A stretch of 64,000 nucleotides of DNA from Cycas panzhihuaensis (taxonomy: Eukaryota > Cycadophyta), in contig CM041465.1 in assembly GCA_023213395.1 (NCBI GenBank), positions 225,625,741 to 225,689,740 on the forward strand, in the 5' to 3' direction. Shown here one piece after another: positions 63,504 to 64,000 of this stretch (within the stretch, counting starts at the first letter, position 1; each line of letters starts with the position of its first letter). The notes beneath the pieces are model-generated. The model saw nothing but the letters and a program-made list of their open reading frames with translations, was not told the DNA's origin and made no database searches. The translations under genes were made by a program, and so were the position numbers.

Positions 63504-64000
63504 TTAAATTGCCTTAACTTTTCCTGGGTCAGCTCTAATTCCTTCTTTTGATATAAGATGACCCAGATATTCTATTTCTTTCATTCCAAAATAACATTTT
63601 GATTTGTTAGCATAAAATCTTTGTTCCTTTAAGGCGTTTAGCACTTGGTCCAGATGATTCATATGTTCTCCCCATTGCTTACTGAATATTAATATGTCGT
63701 CGAAGAAGACTAAGATAAACTTCCTCAAGAAAGGTTTTAAAACTTGATTCATTATAGCTTGGAATGTGGCTGGCGCATTAGTTAAGCCAAAGGGCATTAC
63801 CTTGAACTCATAATAACCATGATGAGTACTAAAAGTTGTTTTGTATGTATCTTCCGGTTTAATGCGAATTTGATGATAGCCTGATTTTAGATCGATTTTA
63901 GAAAAATATTCTGCTCCATGTAACTCGTCTAGTAACTCATTGATTCTCGGTATAGGAAATTTATTTTTTATTGTAACCTTATTTAGTGCACGATAATCTA
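63504..64000 (-). pseudogene. Chromovirus reverse transcriptase, 3' part
   Basis: The minus-strand frame is open from the window edge to 63504. [19 protein letters not shown] and [13 protein letters not shown] precede [18 protein letters not shown], then the polymerase site [10 protein letters not shown] with both Asp residues, and [15 protein letters not shown]. The stop at 63501-63503 stands where Gln is usual (CAA to TAA), after which the same frame continues as EWPIPKTITKLRGFLG. The N-terminal part of RT lies beyond the right edge. Confidence 0.88.

Larger units (their letters stand above)
61204..64000 (-). mobile_element. Chromovirus (Ty3/gypsy), partial, youngest insertion
   Basis: The 3' LTR (61204-61432), polypurine tract (61433-61448) and a relatively well-preserved pol reading right to left: chromodomain, integrase, RNase H, RT. 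It continues past the right edge of the window. It interrupts the 3' LTR of the Tat/Athila-like element. Frames are much longer than in other elements here, which argues for a more recent insertion. Confidence 0.88.

Overview
The window is nuclear DNA from a plant, most likely a seed plant with a large, old, AT-rich and heavily methylated genome. The basis is that nearly everything recognisable is plant LTR-retrotransposon sequence (Ty1/copia, Ty3/gypsy chromovirus and Tat/Athila-like, TRIM and TR-GAG-like elements). Captured gene fragments look plant-like (pentatricopeptide repeats, an FHA domain, a JMJD4-like JmjC domain). Decay is dominated by C-to-T/G-to-A changes. I cannot name the species. 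I see no intact host gene; one candidate small spliced gene lies near 26.3-26.9 kb.

Layout. 1-4.1 kb: the 5' LTR of a minus-strand element running off the left edge, a 178-bp tandem duplication, and a plus-strand Ty3/gypsy gag-protease remnant. 5.0-6.6 kb: a 1.6-kb (TA)n array. 7.8-9.7 kb: minus-strand gypsy integrase and a probable 3' LTR. 9.8-13.8 kb: a decayed but nearly complete minus-strand copia gag-pol. 16.4-19.0 kb: an LTR plus primer-binding site, then a Tat-like reverse transcriptase split by a 311-bp TRIM with target-site duplication AGATA. 19.06-22.8 kb: plus-strand copia, cut inside reverse transcriptase by a (TA)n tract and followed by a 149-bp inverted copy of its last segment. 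22.8-26.2 kb: several kilobases of TA/CA/TG/TATG microsatellite. 26.2-27.5 kb: a more GC-rich island.

27.9-31.25 kb: a complete gag-only (TR-GAG-like) element with target-site duplication TAATT. 31.85-37.67 kb: a second complete non-autonomous element (duplication CTTTC), minus-strand by its own gag. Its interior carries three plus-strand host-gene fragments in a row: FHA, JMJD4-like JmjC and PPR. Its LTRs end with a captured extra primer-binding site. A sister element of the same family lies on the plus strand at about 47.3-49.5 kb, and its 3' LTR is split by a second TRIM.

37.7-47.1 kb: minisatellites, an unrecognised decayed coding stretch, a probable solo LTR with a strikingly GC-rich hairpin block, and Tat-like gag-protease. 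50.2-54.4 kb: an LTR with internal sequence on both sides, copia gag-protease, and a gypsy integrase ending in its 3' LTR. 54.9-64 kb: a nest in which a minus-strand gypsy is broken by a Tat/Athila-like element, whose 3' LTR is broken by the youngest-looking insertion, a minus-strand chromovirus that runs off the right edge.

These pieces do not form a pathway. The window records successive insertion, mutational decay and microsatellite growth. The most interesting items are the gene-capturing element with extended LTRs and the inverted repeat hinged on (TA)n.
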